Translations under genes and position numbers: made by a program
NCBI GenBank assembly: GCA_947501445.1
Contig: CANMVS010000015.1
Span: 98,341-162,340 of the forward strand
Reading direction: 5' to 3'
Length of the DNA stretch: 64,000 bases
DNA from: an uncultured Rhizobiaceae group bacterium
GTDB taxonomy: Bacteria > Pseudomonadota > Alphaproteobacteria > Rhizobiales > Rhizobiaceae
Notes under the pieces: generated by a model
What the model was told of the DNA's origin: nothing
The model's database searches: none
Seen by the model: only the letters and a program-made list of their open reading frames with translations
In this document: positions 37,292 to 46,414 of the stretch, in pieces
Numbering within the stretch: the first letter of the stretch is position 1
Layout of the letters: each line of letters starts with the position of its first letter

Positions 37292-37469
37292 TGTGTTCTC
37301 CCGTTGCGGGCGTTTTGTGATCGAGACTGTCCTGCCAAATGCGGGACCACGAACAAATGAGACTCTTCTTCGCCCGACTTGACTTATAGCGAAATCTGGG
37401 TGAGGCAAGAAGGAGCAATATTTACCAACAGTGGTGCGTTTTTTGCACAGCCCCTAAAAAGAGATCACC

Positions 37470-38375
37470 ATGCATACGGTTTTTCTGCGTTTTCTGGATG
37501 AAGTTGCCCGACAGGGATCAATCCGCAAGGCAGCCAATGTACTCAATGTTTCGTCAACGTCGGTGAACAGAAAAATCATCAATATTGAGGAGATGCTCGG
37601 TGTACGTCTGTTTGAGCGTTCACCCGAAGGTGTGGAGATTACGCCAGCAGGCAAGATCGTGCTCGAGCACTGCCGCAAGACACTTTACGATTTTGACCGG
37701 GTCAAAACGATCATAGATGACATCCGTGATCTGCGCACTGGCCATTTGAATATTCAGACGCTCGATTCCGTGACATTTGGAATTTTGCCGCAGGTCTTAC
37801 AGGAGTTTGGTGACAAGTACCCGGGTATTTCACTGTCAGTAACAACCGCCATGCCTGACGAAATAGTCAATTCGGTGTTTAGTGGCGAAACCGATATTGG
37901 CATCAGCTTTTCCAATGAAATTCGCTCGGATGTGCGGGTGATATCGGAAAAATCAACGCCGTTCGGGCTGATCATGCGTCCTGATCATCCACTGGCTGAA
38001 CGCATGAGCGTAACAATCGATGATGTTGCCGGTTATGCGCTCGTGCGTACCAGCGACGCGAGGGTCGGCAATTCGGTTCTGGATCAGCAAATTGCTTCGG
38101 TCGCTGTCCATCTGTCGACCCATATTTTTACAAATGCGCTGGTCATTGCAAAACAGGCAATCCTGTCCAATCAGGTAATTGGGATCTATACCAAGATCGG
38201 TTTCATGCGCGAGATTGAACGCGGTGAACTTAAATTCGTGAAACTATCGGAAAAATCCCTGAGCGAATACAAGATTGGCCTCATCGTCTCCGCATCAACG
38301 ACGATTGATCCGGTTAAACATCTGTTCCTGGGCGTGGTGGAACGGTTGTTCAAATCCGTAAATCTTGATGTGTGA
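37470..38375 (+). CDS. LysR family transcriptional regulator
   Basis: A 301-residue LysR-type regulator. The winged HTH is at 3-60 (FLDEVARQGSIRKAANVLNV, then LGVRLFERSPEGVEITPAG), followed by a periplasmic-binding-like effector domain (LNIQTLDSVTFGILPQVLQEF). The HTH reads STSVNRKIINIEE where many members have SAVSxQIxxLE. It is divergent from the ABC-transporter-led operon across 178 bp, the usual arrangement for an activator of that operon and repressor of itself. The coinducer is unknown. Confidence 0.93.
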   Translation: MHTVFLRFLDEVARQGSIRKAANVLNVSSTSVNRKIINIEEMLGVRLFERSPEGVEITPAGKIVLEHCRKTLYDFDRVKTIIDDIRDLRTGHLNIQTLDSVTFGILPQVLQEFGDKYPGISLSVTTAMPDEIVNSVFSGETDIGISFSNEIRSDVRVISEKSTPFGLIMRPDHPLAERMSVTIDDVAGYALVRTSDARVGNSVLDQQIASVAVHLSTHIFTNALVIAKQAILSNQVIGIYTKIGFMREIERGELKFVKLSEKSLSEYKIGLIVSASTTIDPVKHLFLGVVERLFKSVNLDV

Positions 38376-38728
38376 AATCAAATCGTTCACTCGCGTACCA
38401 TTTGGTGTGCGATTGAATATTGTGTTTTAAAAACAACATTCCAGATGGTTTTTTTGCCATTGAGATTCAGTAGTCCGCGCGGGTATAAGTTTTGACCTAC
38501 AGGTCCGGACGCTTTTTTCGCCACTGTCCCTATCATATTCTCTGAGTCTGTAGTCGTGTGTCAGTTCATGGTGCTGTGATCAGGGAAATTGAATGGCCCT
38601 GGTTGTTGATCAGCAGAGGCGGCGCTATAGGGTTCACAAAGTGCTGGTGCCAATTCGTTTTCCGGCCTGCCCGTATTGTGCGGGGTTTTCGCAAACGACC
38701 CATTCGTCCATCAGGGGATTGTTCAAAA
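38376..38728. other. Intergenic region of 353 bp, no gene recognised
   Basis: This lies between the LysR gene and the AraC-type gene. The AraC frame is open back to 38558, but that extension (Trp/Arg-rich, no Shine-Dalgarno) does not look like protein of this family. It probably contains the AraC promoter. I found no tRNA-like fold, repeat copy or clear terminator. Confidence 0.6.
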
Positions 38729-39934
38729 ATGGTTGAGGAGATGCTGAGCGCTTCAATATCAGCGATGATGTTTGGATTGTCTGCCCTGAGTGCCAATCTG
38801 CTGTTGGTTCGGCATCGCAATCGTGCAGTCAATTACCCGCTCGCTGCCTTTTTCCTGTGCATTGCAGTCCTTCAGGTTCCCGAAATTCTTGGACTGTTCG
38901 AGCCACGGGATGGGCCCGGGTCCATGGAAGATATTCTTGAGACACTGACAATGCCGCTGACAGTGGCACTGGCACCGCTCATGTGGCTCTACGCGCGGGC
39001 ATTGACCGAGGAAGAGTATGCACATATGTCCTGGCGCGATTTGGGACACTTCATTCCCTGTGCACTGGCCTTCGCGGTTGTCTTTCTGCTTTTTTCGCTT
39101 CGATTTGTTGAACCAGCCACGGTGGCTGCGGGGGCCGAAATCAATCTGGACTCTGATGCTGGACCCGATTATGTCGATCTGCTCACCGGTATTGCCTACA
39201 ATGTTCAATTTGGTATTTACGTAGCGCTGCTGTTATGGCGGCTGACCACCTATCGCAAGAAGCTGAAACAGATGTTTGCCAGTACCGAAAACCGGGAACT
39301 GGGATGGATCTTGTGGCTGGGTTTGTTCATCGGCGGATTTTGGCTGCTGGACATGGCAACGGTCTTTTTTGAAGAAATCTATGGCTGGGAACCATTCACT
39401 GAAATGTTGACCGGCCCTTTCACGCTGTTTCTGGTCTGGTCGATTGCCATATGGGGCTTGCGCCAGCGGCCAGGATTCGAACAAAGCGCGCCTGTGAGTG
39501 AAGAAATCCTATCGCCGGCCATTGCCGAACCGATCAAATATGAACGGTCAGCTCTGAGTGAAACCCGCGCACAGCGTATCGCAGCCAAGATTGAAGGTGC
39601 AATGATGAGGGATCAATTGTACGCCAACCCCAATCTGTCTCTTGTTGACCTTTCAAAGCATATCGGCGTTACATCCAATCACGTCTCGCAGACCCTCAAT
39701 GGCACGATTGGTGAGAATTTTTTCGACTATATCAACCGATGGCGGGTACGTGACGCTGTGCGCCAGCTTGAGGCCACGGACAAGACCATTTTGGCCATTG
39801 CATATGATGTCGGGTTTAACTCGCGTTCGTCATTCTACACTGCCTTCAAACGCGAGACTGGTCAGACACCAACCAAATTGCGCAAATCACTATCCGCGAA
39901 ACTGGTCGTTGCAACTGAAACTGCCGGTGGCTGA
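38729..39934 (+). CDS. Membrane-anchored AraC family regulator
   Basis: A 401-residue protein with about seven hydrophobic helices in residues 5-250 (for example SAMMFGLSALSANLLLV, then ALAFAVVFLLFSLRF) and a C-terminal AraC DNA-binding domain near 285-390 (SLVDLSKHIGVTSNHVSQTL, then IAYDVGFNSRSSFYTAFKRE). The layout matches 7-TM AraC regulators that sense a signal in or across the membrane. I use ATG 38729 after AGGGG. The target is unknown; the nearest candidates are the convergent SDR gene or the MFS gene beyond it. Confidence 0.88.
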   Translation: MVEEMLSASISAMMFGLSALSANLLLVRHRNRAVNYPLAAFFLCIAVLQVPEILGLFEPRDGPGSMEDILETLTMPLTVALAPLMWLYARALTEEEYAHMSWRDLGHFIPCALAFAVVFLLFSLRFVEPATVAAGAEINLDSDAGPDYVDLLTGIAYNVQFGIYVALLLWRLTTYRKKLKQMFASTENRELGWILWLGLFIGGFWLLDMATVFFEEIYGWEPFTEMLTGPFTLFLVWSIAIWGLRQRPGFEQSAPVSEEILSPAIAEPIKYERSALSETRAQRIAAKIEGAMMRDQLYANPNLSLVDLSKHIGVTSNHVSQTLNGTIGENFFDYINRWRVRDAVRQLEATDKTILAIAYDVGFNSRSSFYTAFKRETGQTPTKLRKSLSAKLVVATETAGG

Positions 39935-39958
39935 AACCTTGTTTTCAAACCGTTTTGT

Positions 39959-40705
39959 TCAGCCCCTGCCGATATAGGGCATAGTGGTGGCCATAACCGT
40001 CATGAACTGGACGTTGGCTTCCAGGGGAAGTTGCGCCATGTGAAGGACGGATGTTGCCACATGATCAACATCCATTGTTGCCTCCGCACTGGTGGACCCG
40101 TCTGCCTGCGGAACACCAACAGTCATCGGCATTGCCATATCGGTCAGTGCGTTACCAATGTCGATCTGGCCGCAAGCGATATTGAAGGGGCGTCCGTCGA
40201 GCGAAAGTGTGCGGGTCATGCCGGTTATGGCGTGTTTGGTGCTTGTATAGGCGACCGAGCCGGGACGCGGCACATGGGCTGAGACCGATCCATTGTTGAT
40301 GATGCGTCCACCCTGGGGTGACTGCGCCCGCATGATGGTGAATGCGGCACGGGCGCAAAGGAATGCGCCAGTCAAATTGACCTGTACGACATTCAAAAAA
40401 TCTTCAACAGGTGTTTCGTCAATCGTTCTGGACGGTTTGCTCATTCCGGCATTGTTGAACAGCACATCGATACGCCCCCAGGTGGCCAGCGCTTTTTCGA
40501 ATGTGGCCGTTACCTCGTCAGGATTTGTAATATCGCAGGGCAAAACCAATGCTTCTGCCTGCCCGGCTGCCACTTCTTCAAGTAAGGAGGCACGCCGTCC
40601 GATCAGGCCAACCCGATAGCCATTCATCAAAAAATGCTCAGCACAGCGACGGCCAATTCCTGTACCCGCACCGGTGATGATAATCGATTTCTTTGTGCTG
40701 CTCAT
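39959..40705 (-). CDS. Short-chain dehydrogenase/reductase
   Basis: A 248-residue classical SDR. It has cofactor motif TGAGTGIG at 11-18, NNAG in LFNNAGMSKP, catalytic Ser in NNGSVSAHVPRP and YTSTK. The C-terminus (LEANVQFMTVMATTMPYIGRG) is typical of a clade of SDRs annotated only generically. It is convergent with the AraC gene (25 bp apart) and divergent from the MFS gene. No operon partner, so no substrate can be inferred. Confidence 0.9.
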   Translation of the reverse strand: MSSTKKSIIITGAGTGIGRRCAEHFLMNGYRVGLIGRRASLLEEVAAGQAEALVLPCDITNPDEVTATFEKALATWGRIDVLFNNAGMSKPSRTIDETPVEDFLNVVQVNLTGAFLCARAAFTIMRAQSPQGGRIINNGSVSAHVPRPGSVAYTSTKHAITGMTRTLSLDGRPFNIACGQIDIGNALTDMAMPMTVGVPQADGSTSAEATMDVDHVATSVLHMAQLPLEANVQFMTVMATTMPYIGRG

Positions 40706-41001
40706 GTTGAAAAATCCTTCGGGACATTATTCTGAAACATCAAAAGCGTGCTGATCCGGCACACCGTCGGTATCATTCAGTCAATACATGCCCTAAAGCC
40801 GCAATTATTTCCAGCACATCTGCCTGCCTAACTCCCGTCGAACAACATCATCAGGTTCGTAGCGCAGCAAAGCGCTGTGATATCATTGATTGTAACGCCG
40901 GTTCACGTCTATCTTGCCCGAGCGTCTGACTATTGGGACCCGCGCAGCGACGATATCGGTCTTGAATGGCAATGCTTTCTTGCTCTTGGGGGAGAGAATT
41001 C
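40706..41001. promoter_or_regulatory. Divergent intergenic region between SDR and MFS genes
   Basis: These 296 bp must carry promoters for both genes. I see no strong palindrome or repeat copy; the only notable element is GGGGGAGAG just before the MFS start, a strong Shine-Dalgarno. Confidence 0.4.
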
Positions 41002-42528
41002 ATGGCAGAAGAATCATCAAATAAATGGTTGGCTTTGATTGGCATCAGTATTCTCAGCCTGGTGGTGTTCATTGATTTTACCATCGTCAACACCATACTG
41101 CCGGGCATTCAACGCGATCTGCATGCAACTGTTGATGATCTGCAATGGGTCATGAACTCCTTCATATTAATGCTGACAGTTCTGATGGTCACCATGGGTC
41201 GGTTGGGCGATATTTATGGCCGCAGAAAGGTGCTTTATATCGGTGTGATCGTATTTGCACTGGCTTCATTCCTTGCGGGAGCAGCGCAGACACCGCAATT
41301 TCTGATTGCTTTTCGGTTTTTGCAGGGTGTCGCCGGTGCCGTAACACTCACGTGTGGCGCCGCATTGGCAACATATCATTTCCCGGAATCTGAAAAGGGC
41401 CGCGCACTGGCTATTTTCATGAGTATCACCGGCTTTGGAATGGCGGTTGGTCCACTGCTTGGCGGCATCTTCGTATCGGCGCTGTCGTGGCGTTGGGCCT
41501 TTTATGTAAATATACCGGTTGTTATCGTTGGCTTTCTCATTTCCTGGCGGACGGTGCAGGAGACACCACCGCAAAAGGATGAAAAAGTCGACTGGCTTGG
41601 TCTGGCTTTGATGATGCCTGGAATGGCTGCTCTGGTAACCTTTATCATGAAGGGTAACAACTGGGGCTGGGGGGCTATCGAGACCATAGCGACACTGTTT
41701 GCCAGCATCGTTCTGCTGACCGGTTTCATCTTTGTTGAGCGCAAGGCGACCTTTCCGATTATTGACCTGAAGCTTTTCAGAAACCGGCAATTTCTGGCGG
41801 TGTGTGTCATGGCATTGACGCTTGGCGGCTTCATTGCCTTGGGCAGTTTCATGGCACCGCTTTATCTACAAACAGTGCGCAATGAAGTGCCTTATATTGC
41901 AGGTCTTATGCTGCTGCCAATATCCGCTTTGGTTGTGATCGTACCACCGGTTATCGGCTCTCTTGCAGACAAAAGCGGACCAATGCCGTTTTTGATTGCC
42001 GGTCAGATTTTTTTGGCTTTGGCAGCGCTGGTGCAGATATTTTTCCAACCTGAAAGCCCCATGCTCTTTGTGATTTTCGGATTGGGCCTGTTCGGATTTG
42101 GATGGGGATTGCAACAGGCAACTTCAGCCATGGCCGCCACGTCGGCTCTTCCACCTTCAGCCTCCGGCCTTGCAATCGGCGTGCTTTATACGATCTGGAA
42201 TTTTGGCTCATGCGTTGGTCTGGCCATGGGCGGGTTGATTTTTGAAGAGCTGGACAAACGGGCTCTGACGCGGGCGCTCGCTACGGAAAAAATCACGCTT
42301 TCCGCTAAGGATCAGGAATTGGTGCGCAGCCTGCTCTCTGATCCCAGTCAGGCGCAGCAGACGCTGAGCAAACTGGCGCCGGGACTTGAGAAAAAGATCT
42401 TGCCGATGTTTCAGGATTCCTTCATGGCCGGATATGGCGGTGCCATGTGGTATTTGCTCATCACATGTGCTCTTGGTGCCATATTGGTTCCATTGATTGC
42501 CCGCAATGCCAAATCGGTAGAAGTGTGA
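41002..42528 (+). CDS. MFS drug transporter, DHA2 (EmrB/QacA, 14-TM) family
   Basis: A 508-residue inner-membrane exporter with about 14 hydrophobic helices. DFTIVNTILPGIQRDL in TM1 and the loop GRLGDIYGRRKVLYIGV between TM2 and TM3 are DHA2 signatures. RFLQGVAGAVTLTCGAALA corresponds to the conserved fourth and fifth helices. It probably exports hydrophobic toxic compounds using the proton gradient. I use ATG 41002 after GGGGGAGAG, not the ATG at 40966. The last ~100 residues carry an extra soluble loop (LATEKITLSAKDQELVRSLL) between the final two helices. Confidence 0.92.
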   Translation: MAEESSNKWLALIGISILSLVVFIDFTIVNTILPGIQRDLHATVDDLQWVMNSFILMLTVLMVTMGRLGDIYGRRKVLYIGVIVFALASFLAGAAQTPQFLIAFRFLQGVAGAVTLTCGAALATYHFPESEKGRALAIFMSITGFGMAVGPLLGGIFVSALSWRWAFYVNIPVVIVGFLISWRTVQETPPQKDEKVDWLGLALMMPGMAALVTFIMKGNNWGWGAIETIATLFASIVLLTGFIFVERKATFPIIDLKLFRNRQFLAVCVMALTLGGFIALGSFMAPLYLQTVRNEVPYIAGLMLLPISALVVIVPPVIGSLADKSGPMPFLIAGQIFLALAALVQIFFQPESPMLFVIFGLGLFGFGWGLQQATSAMAATSALPPSASGLAIGVLYTIWNFGSCVGLAMGGLIFEELDKRALTRALATEKITLSAKDQELVRSLLSDPSQAQQTLSKLAPGLEKKILPMFQDSFMAGYGGAMWYLLITCALGAILVPLIARNAKSVEV

Positions 42529-42559
42529 ACTGCTTTATTGCGGATTTATCCCATGGGCT

Positions 42560-43459
42560 TCAGCGGCTGATATATTGGCTCATGAAATCAATCAGCGCCC
42601 GGGTTTTGAGTGGCAGTTGTTTGCGGCTTGGGTAAATGACGCAAACGCCAACGGGTGGCTCGTTATAATCGGTCAGGATGGTCACCAGGTCGCCGTTTTG
42701 CAGCTCATCGGAACAGGCAAGTTCAGGTAGTCTTGTTATGCCAATACCAGCGACGGCCTGCGTCAATTCCATTTCGGCGTCGTTACAGCGCAACAACGGT
42801 TTAACTGGCACAAAGATCGTGTTGCCACTGGCCGCCACAAACCGCCATTCATGTGCAATCGTGCGCTCGGAAAAGTCGATTAACATATGATCGCGCAGAT
42901 CCTGCGGGTGAACTGGCGTGGGGTGTTTTTCCAGATAGCCGGGTGAGGCCACTGTCACCAGTCTGGTTTTGAACAGCTCTTTTGCGATCATGTCAGAATC
43001 GGGCAGGGCGCCGATGCGCACCACCAGGTCAATGCCCTCAGCCACCATATCCGTCTTGCGGTCCGAGACCTCCACATTCATGGTGATATCCGGATGGCTG
43101 GCGAGAAAATCCGGCAAAAGGGCATTCAGGCAGGCTCTGGCAAATATCGACGGCACACTGATACGCAGTTCCCCAAAGGGGCGGTCTCCAAGCGTATGTA
43201 TCTGATCTGTAATGGTTGCGGCATCGGCCACAAGACGTCTGGCGTGATCATAATAAATGCGACCGGTCTCCGTCAGGCTGACCGTACGGGTGGTGCGGTG
43301 AAGCAGCCGTGAGCCGAGCCGCATTTCCAATGCGGCAATCTCCTTGCTGACTTGCGATGCCGAATGCCCCAGAAATTTTGCAGCGGCGCTGAAGTTCTGC
43401 CGTTCAACGACCGCGCAGAACAAAACCATGCCATCAAAAAGCGTATTATTGTTAGCCAT
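42560..43459 (-). CDS. LysR family transcriptional regulator
   Basis: A 299-residue LysR-type regulator of the CrgA-like group. The HTH is at about 5-62 (VLFCAVVERQNFSAAAKFLG, then LGSRLLHRTTRTVSLTETG) and the effector domain follows (LRISVPSIFARACLNALLPDF). The start is ambiguous: ATG 43459 (MANNNTLFDG) fits the family length, while ATG 43489 would add ten residues; neither has a clear Shine-Dalgarno. It is divergent from the VOC-isochorismatase pair 145 bp away, which it probably controls. Confidence 0.92.
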   Translation of the reverse strand: MANNNTLFDGMVLFCAVVERQNFSAAAKFLGHSASQVSKEIAALEMRLGSRLLHRTTRTVSLTETGRIYYDHARRLVADAATITDQIHTLGDRPFGELRISVPSIFARACLNALLPDFLASHPDITMNVEVSDRKTDMVAEGIDLVVRIGALPDSDMIAKELFKTRLVTVASPGYLEKHPTPVHPQDLRDHMLIDFSERTIAHEWRFVAASGNTIFVPVKPLLRCNDAEMELTQAVAGIGITRLPELACSDELQNGDLVTILTDYNEPPVGVCVIYPSRKQLPLKTRALIDFMSQYISR

Positions 43460-43604
43460 TTGGAATAGATGCCGTTCTAAATGTTCCATTTATATCCAAA
43501 TGAAGCATTGTTAGATTGATTTTGCAAGACAGACATGGGCCGCATCGCACCGGCAGAACCAAACCGGGGTCAGCGAACTACCTCGGACACGAAAGGACAC
43601 TCTG

Positions 43605-44048
43605 ATGCTTGAAATGAGCAACATAGATCATGTCGGCATTCGCATTAGTGAACGGCAGCGATCGGTCGACTTCTATCAGCTCATCGGCTTTGAACTGGTC
43701 GCTGATGGTGGCTTTGAGCAGGGGCACCCGCTGGTCATGCTGCATCCGTCCGGGATCAACATCAATCTGCTGGGACCGGCAACAGCAAAGCGGGGCGAAA
43801 ACATTCTCATGGATGGAAAGGCCAAATACCCCGGTATCACCCATGTGGCGATCAAGATGAAGTCGGCACAGGACACCAGGTCATTTGTCGAGGCCCATGG
43901 CATTGCAATTACCGGGGAGCGATCGTTTCGCGGCACCGAGACAATTTTCATCCGTGATCCGGATCGCAACGTTCTTGAGCTGGTTGGACCGGGACCTTCG
44001 GTCGCCACTTTAATTGCTGAACACGTTCACTCTGAAATTCAACCTTGA
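43605..44048 (+). CDS. VOC/glyoxalase superfamily protein
   Basis: A 147-residue protein with the paired beta-alpha-beta-beta-beta pattern of the VOC superfamily. MSNIDHVGIRISERQRSVDF opens the first module, with a likely metal-ligand His, and ITHVAIKMKSAQDTRSFVEA the second; FIRDPDRNVLELVGPG carries the terminal Glu ligand. Family members include glyoxalase I, dioxygenases, fosfomycin-type resistance proteins and methylmalonyl-CoA epimerase. Nothing ties it to any one. It is 12 bp upstream of the hydrolase gene and follows GAAAGGA. Confidence 0.87.
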   Translation: MLEMSNIDHVGIRISERQRSVDFYQLIGFELVADGGFEQGHPLVMLHPSGININLLGPATAKRGENILMDGKAKYPGITHVAIKMKSAQDTRSFVEAHGIAITGERSFRGTETIFIRDPDRNVLELVGPGPSVATLIAEHVHSEIQP

Positions 44049-44060
44049 AAGGTGTATTGA

Positions 44061-44807
44061 ATGAAACTCCTAACACTCGTAACCGCAGGGTCCATTGCTG
44101 TGGGTGCTTTGTTTTCCGCACAACCCACGCTGGCTGAAATCAACACAGTCAATGGTGTCGCCAGTTATCCTGAGGGATATCAGGGAAGGCCTGTGAGGGC
44201 GGCTGATGAGGATCCGTTCTTGTCACCGACAAATTCGGCGCTGATCCTGATCGATTACCAGCCTCCGATCCTGATGGGTGTGCGTAACATTGACTACGCT
44301 GACCTCATCAACAATACAACAGGATTGATCAAAACCGCGGTGCTGTACGACATCCCGATCATATTTTCCCACGTTGCGGTCGGATTGAACGGCTATGATC
44401 CGATGATCAAGGAACTTCAGGAACTGGCTCCAAACGCCGTATTCATCGATCGTACCAATGTGAATGCGTGGGAAGAACCAGAGTTTGTTGCCGCTGTGGA
44501 GGCGACTGGCCGCAAGAAGCTGATCATGGGTGGCCTGTGGACGGACGTCTGTCTGGCCTATCCGGCGATTGAAGCTGAAAAGGCCGGTTATGATGTCTAT
44601 GTTCCTGAGGACGCTGTTGGCAGCATTACCCAGCTTTCCCACGAAAACGGCATGAGACGCATGATAGCAGCAGGTGTTGAGCCGATCACATGGAATGTGG
44701 TTCCGGCCGAATTGCAACGCGATCATGCCCGCTCGGATGTTCTGCCCGAAGTCACAAAAATCTTCATGGAGTATCTGTTCAAAGTGGACCCGAACACAAC
44801 CTGGTGA
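44061..44807 (+). CDS. Secreted isochorismatase-like (YcaC-type) cysteine hydrolase
   Basis: A 248-residue protein with a Sec signal peptide (MKLLTLVTAGSIAVGALFSA, cleavage probably after TLA) and an isochorismatase fold. Catalytic Asp lies in ALILIDYQPP and the nucleophilic Cys in GGLWTDVCLAYPAIEA, with YDVYVPEDAVGS after it. NVNAWEEPEFVAAVEATGRK is typical of the YcaC subgroup. Where many members have the triad Lys, the local sequence reads FIDRTNVNAW; whether an Arg replaces it is uncertain. A periplasmic location is unusual for this family. It probably forms a two-gene operon with the VOC gene. Confidence 0.88.
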   Translation: MKLLTLVTAGSIAVGALFSAQPTLAEINTVNGVASYPEGYQGRPVRAADEDPFLSPTNSALILIDYQPPILMGVRNIDYADLINNTTGLIKTAVLYDIPIIFSHVAVGLNGYDPMIKELQELAPNAVFIDRTNVNAWEEPEFVAAVEATGRKKLIMGGLWTDVCLAYPAIEAEKAGYDVYVPEDAVGSITQLSHENGMRRMIAAGVEPITWNVVPAELQRDHARSDVLPEVTKIFMEYLFKVDPNTTW

Positions 44808-44819
44808 CGCGCCCGCCAT

Positions 44820-44853
44820 CCGGCCCCTCTTCGTGTTGTGCCTGAGGGGCCGG
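44820..44853 (+). terminator. GC-rich hairpin after the hydrolase gene
   Basis: Perfect 10-bp arms CCGGCCCCTC and GAGGGGCCGG with a 14-nt loop, starting 13 bp after the stop. There is no T-run directly behind it, so it may work as part of a bidirectional or 3'-end-protecting structure rather than a textbook intrinsic terminator. Confidence 0.55.
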
Positions 44854-44861
44854 TGGTTCCT

Positions 44862-44920
44862 ATCAACAAAATCAAAATCCGACACCGTTATCCCGTTTCT
44901 GACAAAACATGAAACGGTCT
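44862..44920 (+). repeat. Dispersed two-hairpin repeat, 3' half only
   Basis: 59 bp matching the linker (ATCAACAAAATCAAAATCCG) and 3' hairpin (CCGTTTC...GAAACGG) of the repeat. The 5' hairpin is absent; the unrelated GC hairpin at 44820-44853 stands in its place. It lies between convergent operons. Confidence 0.8.
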
Positions 44921-44933
44921 GGTCAAAATTGTC

Positions 44934-46397
44934 CTAACCGATAATCTCCGCTTCCGCCTCAATTTCGATTTCATAATCACCAACCAGCCGATTGACTTCG
45001 ATTAGTGTGTTTGCCGGCTGTACCTCGCCAAAATAGCGACCATGCACGCGGGAGGCCTGTTCCCACTGTTCCGCGTCCCGCATATAAATGCGCGTGCGCA
45101 CAACATCTTCGATTGAACCGCCAAGTGTTTCTAAGGCTGCGATGATTTTATCAAGTGCGTAGATCGTCTGCCCTTTGACATCGCCTTTGCAGATCATTGT
45201 ATTCTGGCCATGGGTTGCGGTGGTTCCACTCACTAATATGCGGTTTCCCCGGCGCATGGCCCGACTGAATCCGGCTATGGGTTCCCACTCACTCCCCGAA
45301 AGCGCATGGCTGTTGCCATTGCGCTGTGTCGTTTCAAATGCTGCAGGCAGGCTGCCAAGATGATGACTGAGATCACCGGAGGCGGTAAGGAAAGGCGGCT
45401 TTCGATATTCCTGACCGCAATCACCCGGAATGGCTGTCGTGTCTTTCAATGCGTCTGCAATTTCACCCATATCAGTTTGCGTCAGATCAAAGCTGAAAAC
45501 AGCGCTGTTGGATGTTCGATGCTCATTTTGTGTCAGGCGTGCGCCAACAATCACGGCACCAATTGCCGGATTTGCCAACATCCAGCGTGTCGCGACATTT
45601 GCAATTGTAACATTGTGACGCATAGCGATTGTGCTGAGACATGTCATCAGGGTTTGAAAACATGTCCAGCCACCAATGGTATCGATGAAGCGCTTGTACT
45701 TCATCTTGCTCCAGTCACCCACCTGCGCCGGTTCCGGGGCGCCCAGCCATTTTTCCGAAAAGAACCCGCCAGCCAGCGTGCCGTAGGCAAGGATTTTGAC
45801 GTTGCGCTCCAGACACAAAGTGCTCAAATCGCCAAGTGCCCTGCGATCCAGCAGCGAGCAGGATACCTGATTGGAAATCACTTCATAGCCCTGCTCAAGC
45901 AACAGGTAGAGATGGTCACTATCAAAATTGGTAACGCCAATCTGACCAATCACCCCATCCTGTTTGAGCCGCATCAACTCGTCCATGACATCCAGATAAC
46001 CGGCATACTGAAATGACCACCAATGCAATTGCAGCAGGTCAATGCGCTCTACGCCCAATCTTCTGCATCGCTCCGCAATGCCGCTGCGCACTGCCTGCCG
46101 GGATGTTTGTTCGGGCGTCGGACACCATTTGGTAAAGAAGCGGGCAGCTGTGCTTTGATCACGGGCAAGCAGCATGGCCCGCGCCGCGCCGCTGATAAGT
46201 TCTGCTGAACCGTAGTGATCGGCCATGTCAAAAGTATCAAAACCGGCATCCGCATAATCGACCAGAGCGTGGGCACTGCTGAGGCGATCCAGCTCCTGTC
46301 CGTCGCGCTCAAGGTCTGCAACCTGCCAAAGACCGGTAACCAGCCGGCTGATTTCAAGATCGGGCGCAAGTTTCAGGCGCTGTGGACGGTTTGTCAT
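44934..46397 (-). CDS. Aldo/keto reductase fused to a RidA/YjgF-type domain
   Basis: A 487-residue fusion. Residues about 8-320 form an aldo/keto reductase with Asp/Tyr in FDTFDMADHYG, Lys in FFTKWCPTP and His in LLQLHWWSF, so the tetrad looks complete. Residues about 360-487 are a Rid-type trimeric domain (RILVSGTTATHG, then VVRTRIYMRDAEQW). The position of the imine-deaminase Arg of archetypal RidA reads PANTLIEVNRL, so that Arg appears to be absent. I use ATG 46397, 7 nt after GGAG. It is the last gene of the ABC-transporter operon, placed behind a strong hairpin. Confidence 0.88.
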   Translation of the reverse strand: MTNRPQRLKLAPDLEISRLVTGLWQVADLERDGQELDRLSSAHALVDYADAGFDTFDMADHYGSAELISGAARAMLLARDQSTAARFFTKWCPTPEQTSRQAVRSGIAERCRRLGVERIDLLQLHWWSFQYAGYLDVMDELMRLKQDGVIGQIGVTNFDSDHLYLLLEQGYEVISNQVSCSLLDRRALGDLSTLCLERNVKILAYGTLAGGFFSEKWLGAPEPAQVGDWSKMKYKRFIDTIGGWTCFQTLMTCLSTIAMRHNVTIANVATRWMLANPAIGAVIVGARLTQNEHRTSNSAVFSFDLTQTDMGEIADALKDTTAIPGDCGQEYRKPPFLTASGDLSHHLGSLPAAFETTQRNGNSHALSGSEWEPIAGFSRAMRRGNRILVSGTTATHGQNTMICKGDVKGQTIYALDKIIAALETLGGSIEDVVRTRIYMRDAEQWEQASRVHGRYFGEVQPANTLIEVNRLVGDYEIEIEAEAEIIG

Positions 46398-46414
46398 TCG
46401 CATGCTCCAGATGT

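Noticed and set aside
38558..38728. A longer N-terminus for the AraC-type regulator
   Set aside because: The 57 extra residues are Arg/Trp-rich, do not fit the 7-TM layout and have no ribosome binding site; ATG 38729 does.
43605..44048. Methylmalonyl-CoA epimerase, to complete the region-1 pathway
   Set aside because: The fold is VOC but the protein is far from the mutase, under a separate LysR gene, and nothing specific to the epimerase is visible.
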